Positions 45,898 to 59,021 of a stretch of 64,000 bases of DNA are shown one piece after another. The notes beneath the pieces are model-generated. The model did no database searches. It saw nothing but the letters and a program-made list of their open reading frames with translations, and was not told where the DNA came from. Made by a program: the position numbers and the translations under genes. The DNA is taken from NCBI RefSeq assembly GCF_000935355.1, contig NZ_JXZC01000002.1:62001-126000 (forward strand), in the 5' to 3' direction. The DNA is from Rossellomorea aquimaris (lineage in GTDB: Bacteria > Bacillota > Bacilli > Bacillales > Bacillaceae_B). Positions within the stretch are counted from its first letter, which is position 1. Each line of letters starts with the position of its first letter.

Positions 45898-46662
45898 CTA
45901 ATTTGTGGGAATTTCAATGGATGGGCTGGATTCCCCTCCACCATTATTATAAAACTGTGGTACATCCAGGTGAACGGTACCCATGGCAACCAGGATATCC
46001 TGCTTGATGGTTTCCGTTTTCGTTGCAAATGGAATGATGATCTGGACATTGACTTCAAGCTCAACAAACACTTTTACAACGGCATTATTGATCCCGAATT
46101 GCTCAACGGTCGTTTTAATATCGGAACGGACATCTCCGATCGAATGAAAGCGTATTGGTACCTTTGGACCCAGATTACCGAGTAACACGTTGTTGGTCGC
46201 CTGGCCAAGAGGCACCGAGTAAGTGATTCCCTTCGATGTTTTAGATTTCCCTTCATCAATTTCAACTTCGGTTATAAATTCAAGGTTTTCTAGATTTCCT
46301 TCCTCTGCTTCTTGCAGGTTTTGCTGTACTAAGTTTGTGATTTCTGCCTGAACCCGGTTGATTGTTTGAGTATTATATTTAAATGAAACAATATCGCCTT
46401 CTGTATTCTTCACTTCTTCGGTTATGTCCGAAATATCGAGAACATCGGCAATTTTTTTGTTAATTGCTTTATTGATAACCAGCGTACCGATCCTGCTGGT
46501 CTGGGTTTCGGCATAAGCAAGAAGTGTCGGTTTTAAACCTTTATTAATGATCCATAACCCGAATCCAGTAGATATCATAAAGAATAGGATCGTAATGATC
46601 ATCACATATCGAAAAGGTAGCGGCCCTCCTCTTCGGGGTTTGTATGTTTTGAACTTTGACAA
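45898..46662 (-). CDS. yunB: sporulation protein YunB
   Basis: 254 aa, the B. subtilis length. One N-terminal membrane helix (YVMIITILFFMISTGFGLWII), then an extracytoplasmic domain with SVPLGQATNNVLLGNLGPKV. B. subtilis YunB is made in the mother cell and needed for efficient sporulation. TTG start preceded by GGGGGG. Here it is separated from lytH by two transporter units. Confidence 0.9.
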   Translation of the reverse strand: MSKFKTYKPRRGGPLPFRYVMIITILFFMISTGFGLWIINKGLKPTLLAYAETQTSRIGTLVINKAINKKIADVLDISDITEEVKNTEGDIVSFKYNTQTINRVQAEITNLVQQNLQEAEEGNLENLEFITEVEIDEGKSKTSKGITYSVPLGQATNNVLLGNLGPKVPIRFHSIGDVRSDIKTTVEQFGINNAVVKVFVELEVNVQIIIPFATKTETIKQDILVAMGTVHLDVPQFYNNGGGESSPSIEIPTN

Positions 46663-46721
46663 AAAAATCCCCCCTTACAAGCTATTTGTATGCACAGTAA
46701 GAGAGGTTTAACGCAAAAAAA

Positions 46722-47834
46722 TTATTTAATTTTCAGGGATTGAGGTTCATAATCCGGATCAAACCCGGTAATTACCTTATCTAATTCCGTACTTAAATCA
46801 ATGGGATAAGGAGTTTGTAATTCCTGTCCGGCCTCTTCGATGATCCGAATCACCGGTCGATCCGTCACCCCTTTATTTTGTTCTGTCACTATTCCTTTTC
46901 GGCCGTCATTCAGCTCCACGACCATCCCATTTGGATAGATGGCAACTGAAGCCCTGAAGGCTTCGATCACGTTTGTATCAAACAGGGTGCCACTGCCTGC
47001 GTATAATATCTCCAGAGCTTGATGTGGAAGCATGGCTTTTCGATATACACGATTGGACGTCATGGCGTCAAACACATCCGCCACGGCGATGATTTTTGCG
47101 AAAGGATGTATATCCTCGCCTTTGATTCCCCGTGGATAACCGGATCCATCAAGGCGCTCATGATGCTGATAAGCGCAATGAGCAATGATCAAAGACACAG
47201 AATGAAGCTGTCTCAGAATCTCAAACCCGTGTTCTGAATGCTTCTTAATTTCAGAGAACTCACCTTCCGTCAGCTTACCCGGCTTCAAAAGAATCTCCTC
47301 GGGCACCAGCATCTTACCGATATCATGTAAAATCGCTCCCACCCCTAACTGCTCGAGCTGTTTAGTAGAAAGCTTGAGTTCGAGACCGATGGAGAGCGTA
47401 TACAATGTAACATTAAATGAATGGTGAAAGATATAGGAATCATAGGTGAAAACATCTGTCAAAATGGTTAGGAGATCATGATTCGCCTTTACTTCAGACA
47501 AAACTACATCTATCACCTGCTTCAATTGTATAGCACTATCTTCGATCATGAGCGTGCTAGGGGGCGCATTCGATGCGCTTAATTGATTAAAGGCCATTTC
47601 AATGTTGTTTACAGCCTGCTGTCTCACCTTATTTGAAACGGTTCCATTTACATGGATTCCCCTTGAAAGCGAGTCTTCAATATAGACATACTGAATACTA
47701 AGCTCCTGCAATCTATAAATCATGCGTTCTGTTATCGGAACGTTATCATGAATTAAAGCTTGACCTCTCATGTTATATACGGTTGTAGCTAGAACCATGC
47801 CCGGTTTCAAAGCCCTAGTTGATATAAGCCTCAT
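46722..47834 (-). CDS. HD-GYP domain protein, probable c-di-GMP phosphodiesterase
   Basis: 370 aa. An N-terminal region without known domain (to about residue 120), then an HD-GYP domain: HHSFNVTLYTL, GAILHDIGKMLVP (HD), HSEHGFEILRQL, HHERLDGSGYPRG (GYP) and VADVFDAMTSNRVYRKA. Catalytic residues appear intact, so it should hydrolyse cyclic di-GMP. No membrane segment. Located between yunB and yunC, where B. subtilis has none, with its own ribosome site and no partner gene. Confidence 0.88.
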   Translation of the reverse strand: MRLISTRALKPGMVLATTVYNMRGQALIHDNVPITERMIYRLQELSIQYVYIEDSLSRGIHVNGTVSNKVRQQAVNNIEMAFNQLSASNAPPSTLMIEDSAIQLKQVIDVVLSEVKANHDLLTILTDVFTYDSYIFHHSFNVTLYTLSIGLELKLSTKQLEQLGVGAILHDIGKMLVPEEILLKPGKLTEGEFSEIKKHSEHGFEILRQLHSVSLIIAHCAYQHHERLDGSGYPRGIKGEDIHPFAKIIAVADVFDAMTSNRVYRKAMLPHQALEILYAGSGTLFDTNVIEAFRASVAIYPNGMVVELNDGRKGIVTEQNKGVTDRPVIRIIEEAGQELQTPYPIDLSTELDKVITGFDPDYEPQSLKIK

Positions 47835-48462
47835 AGAATTCTCCTATGTAATTCTTTCATTTTTCGACAAAATTTCCTAGTATCTCCATTATAAAGGATA
47901 AAAACGTACTTGCAAGGTGTATTTCCTTATATATTGTTAATTATTCATGAAAGAATATTGACGGTGATCCCCGCCAAAACAAAAACCAGCCCCTCAAAAA
48001 TTACTGGTTTACTTGTGAGGTGCAAACATCAAAAACATAGACCTAATCACGCCGGAAACCACATAATTTCCATTCTATGATTTATAGTGTATTTCACTCA
48101 AATTCGGACTGGGCCATAACTTAAAAACCACCATGTAGATACGGACTATTTCAGTGTAAGCTCTTAATACCGCTAATGATTTCCGTGCAAGACTACGCTT
48201 TCCGCGGGTAGCCCGTGAGCCTCCTCGGCAAGCCTGCGGGGTCTCACATAAGCTACATTTCCCGCAGGAGTCTTCGTCTTGCACTCCAATCAAACGCTGG
48301 GAAGAGCTAAATTGAAATGACATTTGAACAAATTAAAAATCCGAACTAATTTGCCTCATAAAAGACAAATTAATTCGGGTTTACTTGGTCTAAAACACGT
48401 TAATCCCAGCCTCTATTTTTAAACGCTTTCTTCCATTAACGCTCCCTTTAATTTAATTGCAT
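47835..48462. other. 628-bp gene-free region containing a hairpin repeat
   Basis: Apart from the GC-rich repeat at 48178-48295, this is AT-rich with no coding frame I can support. Confidence 0.5.
48178..48295. mobile_element. MITE-like hairpin element, single copy
   Basis: Same GC-rich family as at 36.8 and 37.1 kb: GTGCAAGAC (48185-48193) pairs with GTCTTGCAC (48276-48284), enclosing GCTTTCCGCGGG, GTGAGCCTCCTCGG, GCGGGGTCTCAC and CCCGCAGGAGTC. Non-coding. Confidence 0.75.
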
Positions 48463-48909
48463 TTATTCACAATCTTGTATTTTTACGTTTTGACATCTTT
48501 TTTTTAATTCAGAAATAAACTCTCTTTTATTTCTGGGTGAAATTTTGATACTCCCCATAAAAGTTGTATTATTTAAAATTTCAATTGCATCTCTGGATGA
48601 CAATATTCTATGTCCAATAAAGATTGCAGTTGTAGGTGATACCTTTATAACACTTTCATATGGAATGCGACTCCTAAATGGTCCACCTTTTATAAGTAAA
48701 TAATCAGGATGAAAAATATACTTAACCGAAAAAGCAGTCCATAAAATAAAACTTATCACAATAAGGAATGATGAACTAAGAATTAGAACCACTGGTAATT
48801 GAGTGCCGCCTTCCGTGAATAATGGAAAGAATGATACTAAAGCAATAACGAGTACTACAATCAACATAAAATTGATAAAAAAGGCATCTACTTTTGAATG
48901 AAAAACCAT
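48463..48909 (-). CDS. membrane-anchored PH-domain (bPH/DUF1200) protein, YyaB-like
   Basis: 148 aa. Two N-terminal membrane helices (about 10-30 and 40-62), then a bacterial PH-like domain (YLLIKGGPFRSRIPYESVIKV, IKISPRNKREFISELKKR). Function unknown. GGAAGTGAT upstream of the ATG. AT-rich codon use compared with its neighbours, in the variable section of the window. Confidence 0.75.
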   Translation of the reverse strand: MVFHSKVDAFFINFMLIVVLVIALVSFFPLFTEGGTQLPVVLILSSSFLIVISFILWTAFSVKYIFHPDYLLIKGGPFRSRIPYESVIKVSPTTAIFIGHRILSSRDAIEILNNTTFMGSIKISPRNKREFISELKKRCQNVKIQDCE

Positions 48910-49075
48910 AAAGTAATATCACTTCCAATATATATATTATCTTTCACTTGAATACGTTTCGAAAATTTAAAGTTTCATCTTGTTAAATTAAACTACCCAT
49001 TAATTTAAGATGGGCAATAGCCGGAGATCAATCAGCTGTTCTCCAGCTATTCCCCCCTATAATGGAAGATAGTTC

Positions 49076-49327
49076 TTATAGTCCTCCGTTCATCATAAAA
49101 CCCAAAACAAGCATAATAAATCCTCCAACAAGAATTCCTAATATTGATATTGAGATTGTCTTTGGTTTCCCTTTTTTGCTTAACAAGGCAGTCGCCAAAG
49201 CTAGTACTATCCCAGTAATTAACACGGTGGTTCCTATATAGCCACTAACTTTTCCCCTCATAAGGAAAAGGAGTATAAAAGTAACCCCTATAATTCCGAT
49301 AGGTGCCCAACCTAGATGCTTTCTCAT
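49076..49327 (-). CDS. small three-helix membrane protein, unknown function
   Basis: 83 aa with three hydrophobic segments (about 9-24, 31-50, 57-78) and short basic loops. GGGAGGAGG precedes the ATG. I do not recognise the family. Confidence 0.6.
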   Translation of the reverse strand: MRKHLGWAPIGIIGVTFILLFLMRGKVSGYIGTTVLITGIVLALATALLSKKGKPKTISISILGILVGGFIMLVLGFMMNGGL

Positions 49328-49736
49328 TTTATCCTCCTCCCAAGACCATTATTAATCTGTTTTCTAACTCTATATTTATTAGACGAAAACCCGACTATTT
49401 AAGTTTCGGATATCAATCAACCTGCCCGTTAATTGAATAGTGGTAATTAAATTATTATTACTAAACTTTAACATTTTTTTCGATAAACTTTTGTTGTTAC
49501 TCTACAAAATCAAAATGTTAATCTCACTAAATTTACATACCCTACAACAATTACTTCCGCCCTTGTGAACTGGGAGGTTAACCCGCATATGATTTAGCAA
49601 CCGAAACTCATGTGACACCTTTTATCTCAATAAAAAACGCACTGTGAATTTCATTGTGAAATACAGTACGTTTTGCTTTGATATTTACTTGTTTGCACCT
49701 CTGAAGTTACCAAAAGTGCAGCTGATCCTCTGACAC
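49328..49736. other. AT-rich intergenic region with yunC terminator-like hairpin
   Basis: About 400 bp without a coding frame. AAAACGCACTGTGAATTTC / GAAATACAGTACGTTTT near 49635-49672 is an imperfect hairpin with T-rich flank that may end yunC transcription. Confidence 0.5.
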
Positions 49737-50039
49737 TTATATCATTTTTAACAACGCATCCCGGCCGATCATGCCCGGTGTGATGCCACGATTTTCTGCT
49801 TCAATGGTGATGGATTCCAGAGGGGCATCAAGAAGCTGGTCGATTGTTTTCACACCGACTGCTCTTCCTGCGATGATTCCTCTGTCTTTCAATTTCTCAT
49901 TTAGTAATGCTACGTCCAGTGCTCCACACATTATATATCCTATATCACTCGTCACAACGAGGAGATTGGTTTTTGGCAGTTCAACAGAAATCGCTAAAAA
50001 GGTATGTCCCTGAATGGTAATCGGAGATACATTCATCAT
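49737..50039 (-). CDS. yunC: YunC family protein (DUF1805)
   Basis: 100 aa. TSDIGYIMCGALDVALLNEKL and GIIAGRAVGVKTIDQLLDAP are DUF1805 signatures. Function unknown. GGAG precedes the ATG. Upstream is yunD in the same orientation, 56 bp away; likely an operon with yunD. Confidence 0.85.
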   Translation of the reverse strand: MMNVSPITIQGHTFLAISVELPKTNLLVVTSDIGYIMCGALDVALLNEKLKDRGIIAGRAVGVKTIDQLLDAPLESITIEAENRGITPGMIGRDALLKMI

Positions 50040-50095
50040 GTTTCATCGCTCCTTTCACTCATATGTATGATGCGGAAAAGGAAACGGTGAAACAT

Positions 50096-51448
50096 TTACT
50101 GCTTTAATTTCCATTCCAGGACATCTCGTAAAAACTCAGGCATAAAATATTTTTTTTCGAGTCTTTGAAGGTCAGGAAAGAAGTGTCCAAAAGTGAACAT
50201 ATCAGGCAAGGCAAGCTTGTACACTTTCTCTGAATCGATCGGCTTGTGATCGATTAAGATTTCATGGTCTTCAAATTGAATATTCGTGTATACAAATCGA
50301 CCCATCACTTTGCCCCTGAATCCTAACCCTTTCACTTGAAGATGAGGCCATTCCTCATTAAATGTTTGTTTAATGATTTCCTTAAGCTCGGCTCCCTTCA
50401 CCTTAATGAGGCATGGATTGATCGGATGGGGGAGGATCCGATGTAAATCCTGTTTCGTCACCGGTCCCTCATCCAGTCCATGGATAAGCAGGCCAGAATT
50501 AAGAAAGGCACAATCAGCCCGGCACCATTCAGCAAGGGCATCACATAACACGTTCGGAAGCGGGGATGGATTGAACCAATCCACGGATAAGGATTTCGTA
50601 AGAGATGATACTTCTTTTCTTAACAAATCCTCCCCCGCCTGATACCACTCCAGGCTTTCCTGTTCTTCCTTTTCAACAGAGGGAAGCTCGTGTTGTTCAT
50701 AGAGCTGAGCTTTTTTCCCTACAATGTTTTTATTGGTTATATCGACCTCAATCATCATATGCCCAACATAATGACCAAATTTTCCTGCTGCCCCAAGCAT
50801 CGTCCCCTTAATTTCTTTTCCTTGATGAAGGACGTGATGGGTATGAGCCCCGAGGATAACGTCAATCTCAGGAAATTGTTCCGCAATCACCTCGTCATCC
50901 CTTATCCCTAAGTGTGAAAGAAGGATTATCATATCCACCTGTGGATGAAGCTCTTGAACTAATTTCTGCAGTTCATCCATTGGAGAAGTAATATTCCAGC
51001 CGAGGGTTTTGTAGAACGGTTTGAAATAGGCTGTCAATCCAATGACACCTATCTTCATTTCACTATCCGTTTGAAAAATATGATAAGGCTTCACCCAGCC
51101 GGGATGTTGTGCAGACTGATCAAATAGATTGCCTACAATCACGTGAAAATCCGCTTTATCATAGAGGCTGTTTAAATCTTCATAATCCATTGTAATTCCT
51201 TCATTGTTCCCAATCGTTACAGCATCAAAGCCAACTTCATTTAGAAATTCGATGTTTCCTTTTCCTAAAGTCGCTTCACTTAATGGATGCCAGCGGTCTA
51301 CATGGTCTCCGATATCGAATAGATAAACAGGTTCCCCTTCATCTATATGCCATTGTTTTCTCATCTTTAGAAAATCACGGATCCTTGACCAATGCTCAAA
51401 ATGACTGTGAAGGTCGTTTGTATGATAAATATGAATGGTTTCTCTCAC
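50096..51448 (-). CDS. yunD: 5'-nucleotidase-family metallophosphoesterase YunD
   Basis: 450 aa. N-terminal calcineurin-like domain: IYHTNDLHSHFEH (metal ligands), FDIGDHVDRW, LLSHLGIRDDE, GAHTHHVLHQG. C-terminal 5'-nucleotidase domain from about residue 290. The usual GNHE motif reads TIGNNEG here, so the catalytic His of the Asp-His dyad is Asn; I believe this is shared by YunD relatives but cannot check. No signal peptide: cytoplasmic, unlike exported 5'-nucleotidases. GTG start. Confidence 0.85.
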   Translation of the reverse strand: MRETIHIYHTNDLHSHFEHWSRIRDFLKMRKQWHIDEGEPVYLFDIGDHVDRWHPLSEATLGKGNIEFLNEVGFDAVTIGNNEGITMDYEDLNSLYDKADFHVIVGNLFDQSAQHPGWVKPYHIFQTDSEMKIGVIGLTAYFKPFYKTLGWNITSPMDELQKLVQELHPQVDMIILLSHLGIRDDEVIAEQFPEIDVILGAHTHHVLHQGKEIKGTMLGAAGKFGHYVGHMMIEVDITNKNIVGKKAQLYEQHELPSVEKEEQESLEWYQAGEDLLRKEVSSLTKSLSVDWFNPSPLPNVLCDALAEWCRADCAFLNSGLLIHGLDEGPVTKQDLHRILPHPINPCLIKVKGAELKEIIKQTFNEEWPHLQVKGLGFRGKVMGRFVYTNIQFEDHEILIDHKPIDSEKVYKLALPDMFTFGHFFPDLQRLEKKYFMPEFLRDVLEWKLKQ

Positions 51449-51475
51449 TATTTGCTCACTCCTATTGGAGGTATG

Positions 51476-52300
51476 TTATCCTGTAATCCCTTGGTAAATC
51501 AATCGAATTCCAATTAATATCAAGATAATGCGTAAAATACTCACTAATACTTTTGACTCAAGTTTCGTATTTAAATAGGCTCCGAACTTAGCTCCAATCC
51601 ATGCCCCTGGAATAAGGGCAAGAGCATACAACCACTTTACATTACCCAGCATGATATGTGTACCAGAGCCGACCAATGCCGATAGAAAAATCATGAACAT
51701 GGATGTGGCAACGGCTACATGGGGCGGAAAAAGAAAAATTAAGATCATGGCAGGTACCATTAACGATCCGCCGCCAATGCCAAATAAACCAGACGTAAAT
51801 CCAACGATAAAGGCAATAGCCGCTCCTAATACAGGAGGATACCCATATCGAAAGGTCTTTCCAGCGGGATCCGTAAACTCCCTTTGAAAGGAGGCATCCT
51901 TAAATTTCTCAATAGGCTTTAACCTGTTTCGAACCATAAGAATAATGGCGATTAAAATCATGAAAATACCAAAGTATAAATTAAAGCTCTCCATGTTCAA
52001 TCCCTTGTTTACCCAAGCTCCCAGTATTGAACCCGGCCCACTGCCCGCAAAGAAGATCAAGCCGCTTTTATAATCTACGGTCTTGTGCTTTAGATAAGCC
52101 AGGGTTGATGATAACCCTGTAAAAATCATAATGACCAATGATGTACCTACAGCTGTCTGAGGGTTCATTCCTTCTATCAAGCTTGTATATGTACCGAAAT
52201 AAATGAGGGCAGGAACAATGATCACCCCTCCGCCCAGGCCTACGAGAGATCCCATTGCTCCTGCTAAAAGTCCGATTGATAGAAGAACCATCCATTCCAT
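51476..52300 (-). CDS. yunE: TSUP-family sulfite/anion exporter-like membrane protein YunE
   Basis: 274 aa, eight membrane segments in two repeats, each with the TSUP glycine motif: GSLVGLGGGVIIVPAL and GLFGIGGGSLMVPAMI. Relatives move sulfite, sulfoacetate or other organosulfur anions. Between yunD and yunF, with short gaps, so probably one operon. Confidence 0.87.
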   Translation of the reverse strand: MEWMVLLSIGLLAGAMGSLVGLGGGVIIVPALIYFGTYTSLIEGMNPQTAVGTSLVIMIFTGLSSTLAYLKHKTVDYKSGLIFFAGSGPGSILGAWVNKGLNMESFNLYFGIFMILIAIILMVRNRLKPIEKFKDASFQREFTDPAGKTFRYGYPPVLGAAIAFIVGFTSGLFGIGGGSLMVPAMILIFLFPPHVAVATSMFMIFLSALVGSGTHIMLGNVKWLYALALIPGAWIGAKFGAYLNTKLESKVLVSILRIILILIGIRLIYQGITG

Positions 52301-52321
52301 CTGTCTTTCATCTCCTGTCAG

Positions 52322-53164
52322 CTAAAATAAATCCAGTTGCTTTGGTGCAAGTCCTCCATATTCAAGGCCTAATAATTCAATGAGCTGTTTCGCGTTATCA
52401 GCGGCGTCCCCACCGGAATTATTATTGAAGAGAACATAAAGATCGTTAGAGGTTTCGTGCAAATGATGGATATGCGGAATCCACTCTTCTAATTCAGCAC
52501 GATTATAGCGATATAAATAACGAACCTCCCGCCAATCTCCTCCATTCGGATTATTCCACCCATACAGATTCCTTCCGTGAAACCGAACTAGAGTCGCATC
52601 TTTATGCGTGGCTTCCAAGACCCGCGGTACAGATCCCTCTCCTGCCTGAGGTTCATCGCAAATGCTATGGATCCACCCTTCCTTTCTCATAAACATTAAC
52701 GTCTTATCCCTGAACTCCGGTCTGAACCAGCTTTGATGACGGAACTCCAAAGCCAGGGGAAATTCCTTTAATTGCTCCCTGCAGTACCGGATATAGTCAA
52801 CATGCTCCTTTTTACAATCATACCAAGGGGGAAATTGAAGCAGCACCATTGCTAATTTACCTGCATCCACATACGGGGCAAGGGATTCCTTAAAGGCATT
52901 GAACATTTCATCCTTTGTTTCAAAAGGGATCTCCCCCCGCTGATGTCCCGTCATTCCCTGATACGCTTTTACAATGAACTTAAAGTCCTTGGGTGTTTCC
53001 TTTACCCATTTTTTAGCATTTCGAAGTGGCTGCACAGCGTAGAAGGTTGTGTCCACCTCGACAATGGGAAAATGAGCACCGTATTCTTTTAGTTTGTCTC
53101 TCGGGGAAACATTTTCATAAAGGGTATCATGATCTCCCCACCCTGTTACACCTATGTATATCAT
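52322..53164 (-). CDS. yunF: DUF72 TIM-barrel-like protein YunF
   Basis: 280 aa. Starts MIYIGVTGWGDHDTLY, with FPIVEVDTTFYAVQ and LALEFRHQSWF, the DUF72 signatures; NNNSGGDAADNAKQL lies near the C-terminus. Function unknown. ATG 53164 follows AGGTG at 7 nt; an ATG two codons upstream is too close to that site. First gene of yunFEDC. Confidence 0.87.
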   Translation of the reverse strand: MIYIGVTGWGDHDTLYENVSPRDKLKEYGAHFPIVEVDTTFYAVQPLRNAKKWVKETPKDFKFIVKAYQGMTGHQRGEIPFETKDEMFNAFKESLAPYVDAGKLAMVLLQFPPWYDCKKEHVDYIRYCREQLKEFPLALEFRHQSWFRPEFRDKTLMFMRKEGWIHSICDEPQAGEGSVPRVLEATHKDATLVRFHGRNLYGWNNPNGGDWREVRYLYRYNRAELEEWIPHIHHLHETSNDLYVLFNNNSGGDAADNAKQLIELLGLEYGGLAPKQLDLF

Positions 53165-53262
53165 CCGCATTCACCTGCTTTATTATGAACATGTCCATTT
53201 TATCATAAGGGAAATGGAAATTCTTATGTTTGGCTTCATTATTGTTTTATAGCATTTAATCT

Positions 53263-53440
53263 ACCTGGCACTGCCAATCAGCGTGTGCATGATGTTGAGG
53301 GGAACCGCTCCGCTTGCAGCTAGCGTACGGCCGAGCCTCCTCAGCTTAGCCGAACGGGGTCTCGGCACGCCCGTTCTTCCGCAGGAGTCTACGCAGTTCC
53401 CCTCACCATCAATAGAAGATTTTCGTGGCAGAGCCAAAAG
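53263..53440. mobile_element. MITE-like hairpin element, copy A2
   Basis: Outer ends TGGCACTGCCA (53266) and TGGCAGAGCCA (53427-53437). Inner arms TGAGGGGAACCGC / GCAGTTCCCCTCA and GC-rich middle (GCCGAGCCTCCTCAGC, GGGGTCTCGGCACGCCCG) are nearly identical to copy A1 at 36.8 kb. Confidence 0.75.
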
Positions 53441-53599
53441 GTGACAAAAACATTCTAAAAAATAAAGTTTTCATTTACAAGAGATATTGATTGGTTGTTC
53501 TTTTTTGTCATTTGTAATTTATATGGGACAAACTATCTTCATAAGAGGCTTTTTTGTGTTTGTCTATATCAAGTTAGCTAGTAATAAAGTAGAAGCACA

Positions 53600-53680
53600 G
53601 AGTGGATTGTAGCGGAAGGCACTTGACTCCTGCGGGCAATAGAGGAAAGCAAGTGCCTGGAGCGGAAAGGAACGGACTAT
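53600..53680. mobile_element. MITE-like hairpin element, short copy B2 (opposite orientation)
   Basis: GTAGCGGAAGGCACTTGACTC and CAAGTGCCTGGAGCGGAAAG with GGCACTTG / CAAGTGCC arms. Equivalent to copy B1 at 37.1 kb with the middle missing. Confidence 0.65.
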
Positions 53681-53719
53681 GTTTTAATACTTCTACACAT
53701 CAAAATGCTTTACATATGA

Positions 53720-53757
53720 AAAAACTCCCCTGATGAAACATCAAGGGAGTTTAAATG
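53720..53757 (-). terminator. terminator of the suf operon
   Basis: AAACTCCCCTGATG / CATCAAGGGAGTTT hairpin; the minus strand runs into six T. Confidence 0.9.
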
Positions 53758-53762
53758 ATATA

Positions 53763-55160
53763 TTATCCGATTGAACCTTCCATTTCGAACTTGATCAGGC
53801 GGTTCATTTCGACTGCGTATTCCATTGGAAGTTCTTTCGTGAATGGCTCGATGAAGCCCATTACGATCATTTCTGTTGCTTCTTCCTCTGAAATACCGCG
53901 GCTCATAAGATAGAATAATTGTTCTTCGGATACTTTAGAAACCTTCGCTTCGTGTTCTAACGAGATGTTATCGTTCAGAATTTCATTGTAAGGGATCGTA
54001 TCGGAAGTTGATTGGTTATCCATGATCAGCGTATCACACTCAATGTTTGAACGTGCGCCTTCCGCTTTACGGCCAAAGTGTACAATTCCACGGTACGTTA
54101 CTTTACCACCATGCTTGGAGATGGATTTAGAAACGATCGTAGAAGATGTATTAGGTGCCAGGTGAATCATTTTCGCTCCGGCATCCTGATGCTGACCTTT
54201 ACCTGCGAGTGCAATGGAAAGTGTCATACCACGTGCGCCTTCACCTTTAAGGATGACCGCCGGGTATTTCATCGTTAATTTAGAACCGATGTTTCCATCT
54301 ACCCATTCCATCGTTGCGTTCGCTTCACATACAGCACGTTTCGTCACGAGGTTGAACACGTTGTTCGCCCAGTTTTGAATCGTCGTATAACGGCAGTAAG
54401 CATCTTTCTTGATGATGATTTCAACGACTGCAGAGTGAAGTGAATTCGTTGTGTAAACCGGTGCCGTACAACCTTCAACATAGTGAACGCTTGCGCCTTC
54501 ATCGACGATGATCAGCGTACGCTCGAATTGACCCATGTTTTCAGAATTGATACGGAAATAGGCTTGAAGTGGTGTATCCACCTTGATCCCTTTAGGAACA
54601 TAGATGAAAGATCCACCGGACCATACCGCTGAGTTAAGGGCAGCGAACTTGTTATCCGTAGGAGGAATAACCTTCGCCCAGTGCTCGCGGAAAAGTTCTT
54701 CATTTTCTTTAAGAGCAGAATCTGTATCTTTGAATACGATGCCCATCTCTTCAAGGTCTTCTTGCATGTTGTGGTATACAACCTCTGACTCATACTGAGC
54801 AGAAACCCCAGCAAGATACTTTTGCTCAGCTTCAGGAATACCTAATTTATCAAACGTTTGCTTGATTTCTTCAGGTACTTCATCCCAGCTGCGCTCTGAC
54901 TTTTCAGAAGGCTTCACATAGTAAGTGATCTCATCAAAGTTCAGTTCCTGCATGTCTCCGCCCCATTGAGGCATAGACATATTATAAAAATGCTCTAGTG
55001 ACTTCAAACGGAAATCAAGCATCCATTGAGGTTCTTCTTTCATGCGGGAGATTTCTTCTACGATTTCGCGCGTCAAACCACGTTTCGAACGAAAAATCGA
55101 GACGTCTTTGTCGCTGAATCCATATTTATAATCCCCAATCTCAGGCGCTTTCTTAGCCAT
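53763..55160 (-). CDS. sufB: Fe-S cluster scaffold subunit SufB
   Basis: 465 aa. Scaffold of the SufBCD complex on which new Fe-S clusters are built. N-terminal [20 protein letters not shown] and the beta-helix core [35 protein letters not shown] and [20 protein letters not shown] are typical. Last gene of the operon. Confidence 0.97.
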   Translation of the reverse strand: MAKKAPEIGDYKYGFSDKDVSIFRSKRGLTREIVEEISRMKEEPQWMLDFRLKSLEHFYNMSMPQWGGDMQELNFDEITYYVKPSEKSERSWDEVPEEIKQTFDKLGIPEAEQKYLAGVSAQYESEVVYHNMQEDLEEMGIVFKDTDSALKENEELFREHWAKVIPPTDNKFAALNSAVWSGGSFIYVPKGIKVDTPLQAYFRINSENMGQFERTLIIVDEGASVHYVEGCTAPVYTTNSLHSAVVEIIIKKDAYCRYTTIQNWANNVFNLVTKRAVCEANATMEWVDGNIGSKLTMKYPAVILKGEGARGMTLSIALAGKGQHQDAGAKMIHLAPNTSSTIVSKSISKHGGKVTYRGIVHFGRKAEGARSNIECDTLIMDNQSTSDTIPYNEILNDNISLEHEAKVSKVSEEQLFYLMSRGISEEEATEMIVMGFIEPFTKELPMEYAVEMNRLIKFEMEGSIG

Positions 55161-55199
55161 GTTGATTCCTCCATTCTTTGGTAGTGCCGAAGGAGAGCA

Positions 55200-58169
<2,970 letters not shown>

Positions 58170-58186
58170 TTTCATCCCCCTAACAC

Positions 58187-58972
58187 TTACGCTTCTTGGC
58201 CAACAGTTTCGTCTTTGATTCCTAACTCTTCTTTAATCCAGTCATATCCTTCTGCTTCGAGGCGTTGTGCTAATTCCTCTCCGCCTGATTTTACAATGCG
58301 TCCTTGCATCATAACGTGGACATGATCAGGAGTGATGTAGTTAAGAAGGCGCTGGTAGTGAGTGATGATCAAGCAACCGAAATCCTCACCGCGCATTTTA
58401 TTGATTCCTTTTGATACAACTTTAAGTGCATCGATATCAAGACCAGAGTCAATCTCGTCAAGGATGGCGATCTTAGGTTGTAACATCATTAGTTGAAGGA
58501 TTTCATTACGCTTCTTCTCTCCACCAGAAAATCCTTCGTTTAAGTAACGCTGTGCCATATCCGGATCCATTTCCAGGTATTCCATTTCCGAATCCATTTT
58601 GCGGATGAATTTCATAAGAGAAATTTCTTCGCCTTCTTCACGACGGCTATTGATCGCTGAACGTAAGAAGTCTGCATTCGTTACACCGTTGATTTCACTT
58701 GGATACTGCATTGCAAGGAATAGACCTACGCGAGCGCGCTCATCCACTTCCATTTCAAGCACATCTTCACCGTCAAAGTGAATGCTTCCTTTTGTCACTT
58801 CATACTTTGGGTGACCCATGATAGCAGAAGATAAAGTAGATTTACCTGTACCATTTGGTCCCATTACTGCGTGGATTTCTCCACCTTTAATTTCAAGGTT
58901 AACCCCTTTTAGGATTTCCTTTCCTTCAATCTCAACATGAAGATCTTTAATTGTTAAAGTAGAACCTGCCAT
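58187..58972 (-). CDS. sufC: Fe-S cluster assembly ATPase SufC
   Basis: 261 aa ABC ATPase. Walker A AVMGPNGTGKSTLSSA, signature NEGFSGGEKKRNEIL, Walker B IAILDEIDSGLD. Energises SufBCD. First gene of the operon; GGAGGTAAATACAC precedes the ATG. Confidence 0.97.
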   Translation of the reverse strand: MAGSTLTIKDLHVEIEGKEILKGVNLEIKGGEIHAVMGPNGTGKSTLSSAIMGHPKYEVTKGSIHFDGEDVLEMEVDERARVGLFLAMQYPSEINGVTNADFLRSAINSRREEGEEISLMKFIRKMDSEMEYLEMDPDMAQRYLNEGFSGGEKKRNEILQLMMLQPKIAILDEIDSGLDIDALKVVSKGINKMRGEDFGCLIITHYQRLLNYITPDHVHVMMQGRIVKSGGEELAQRLEAEGYDWIKEELGIKDETVGQEA

Positions 58973-59021
58973 GTGTATTTACCTCCGTGACTTTATAATG
59001 AATTTAAGAATTAAATTCTTT

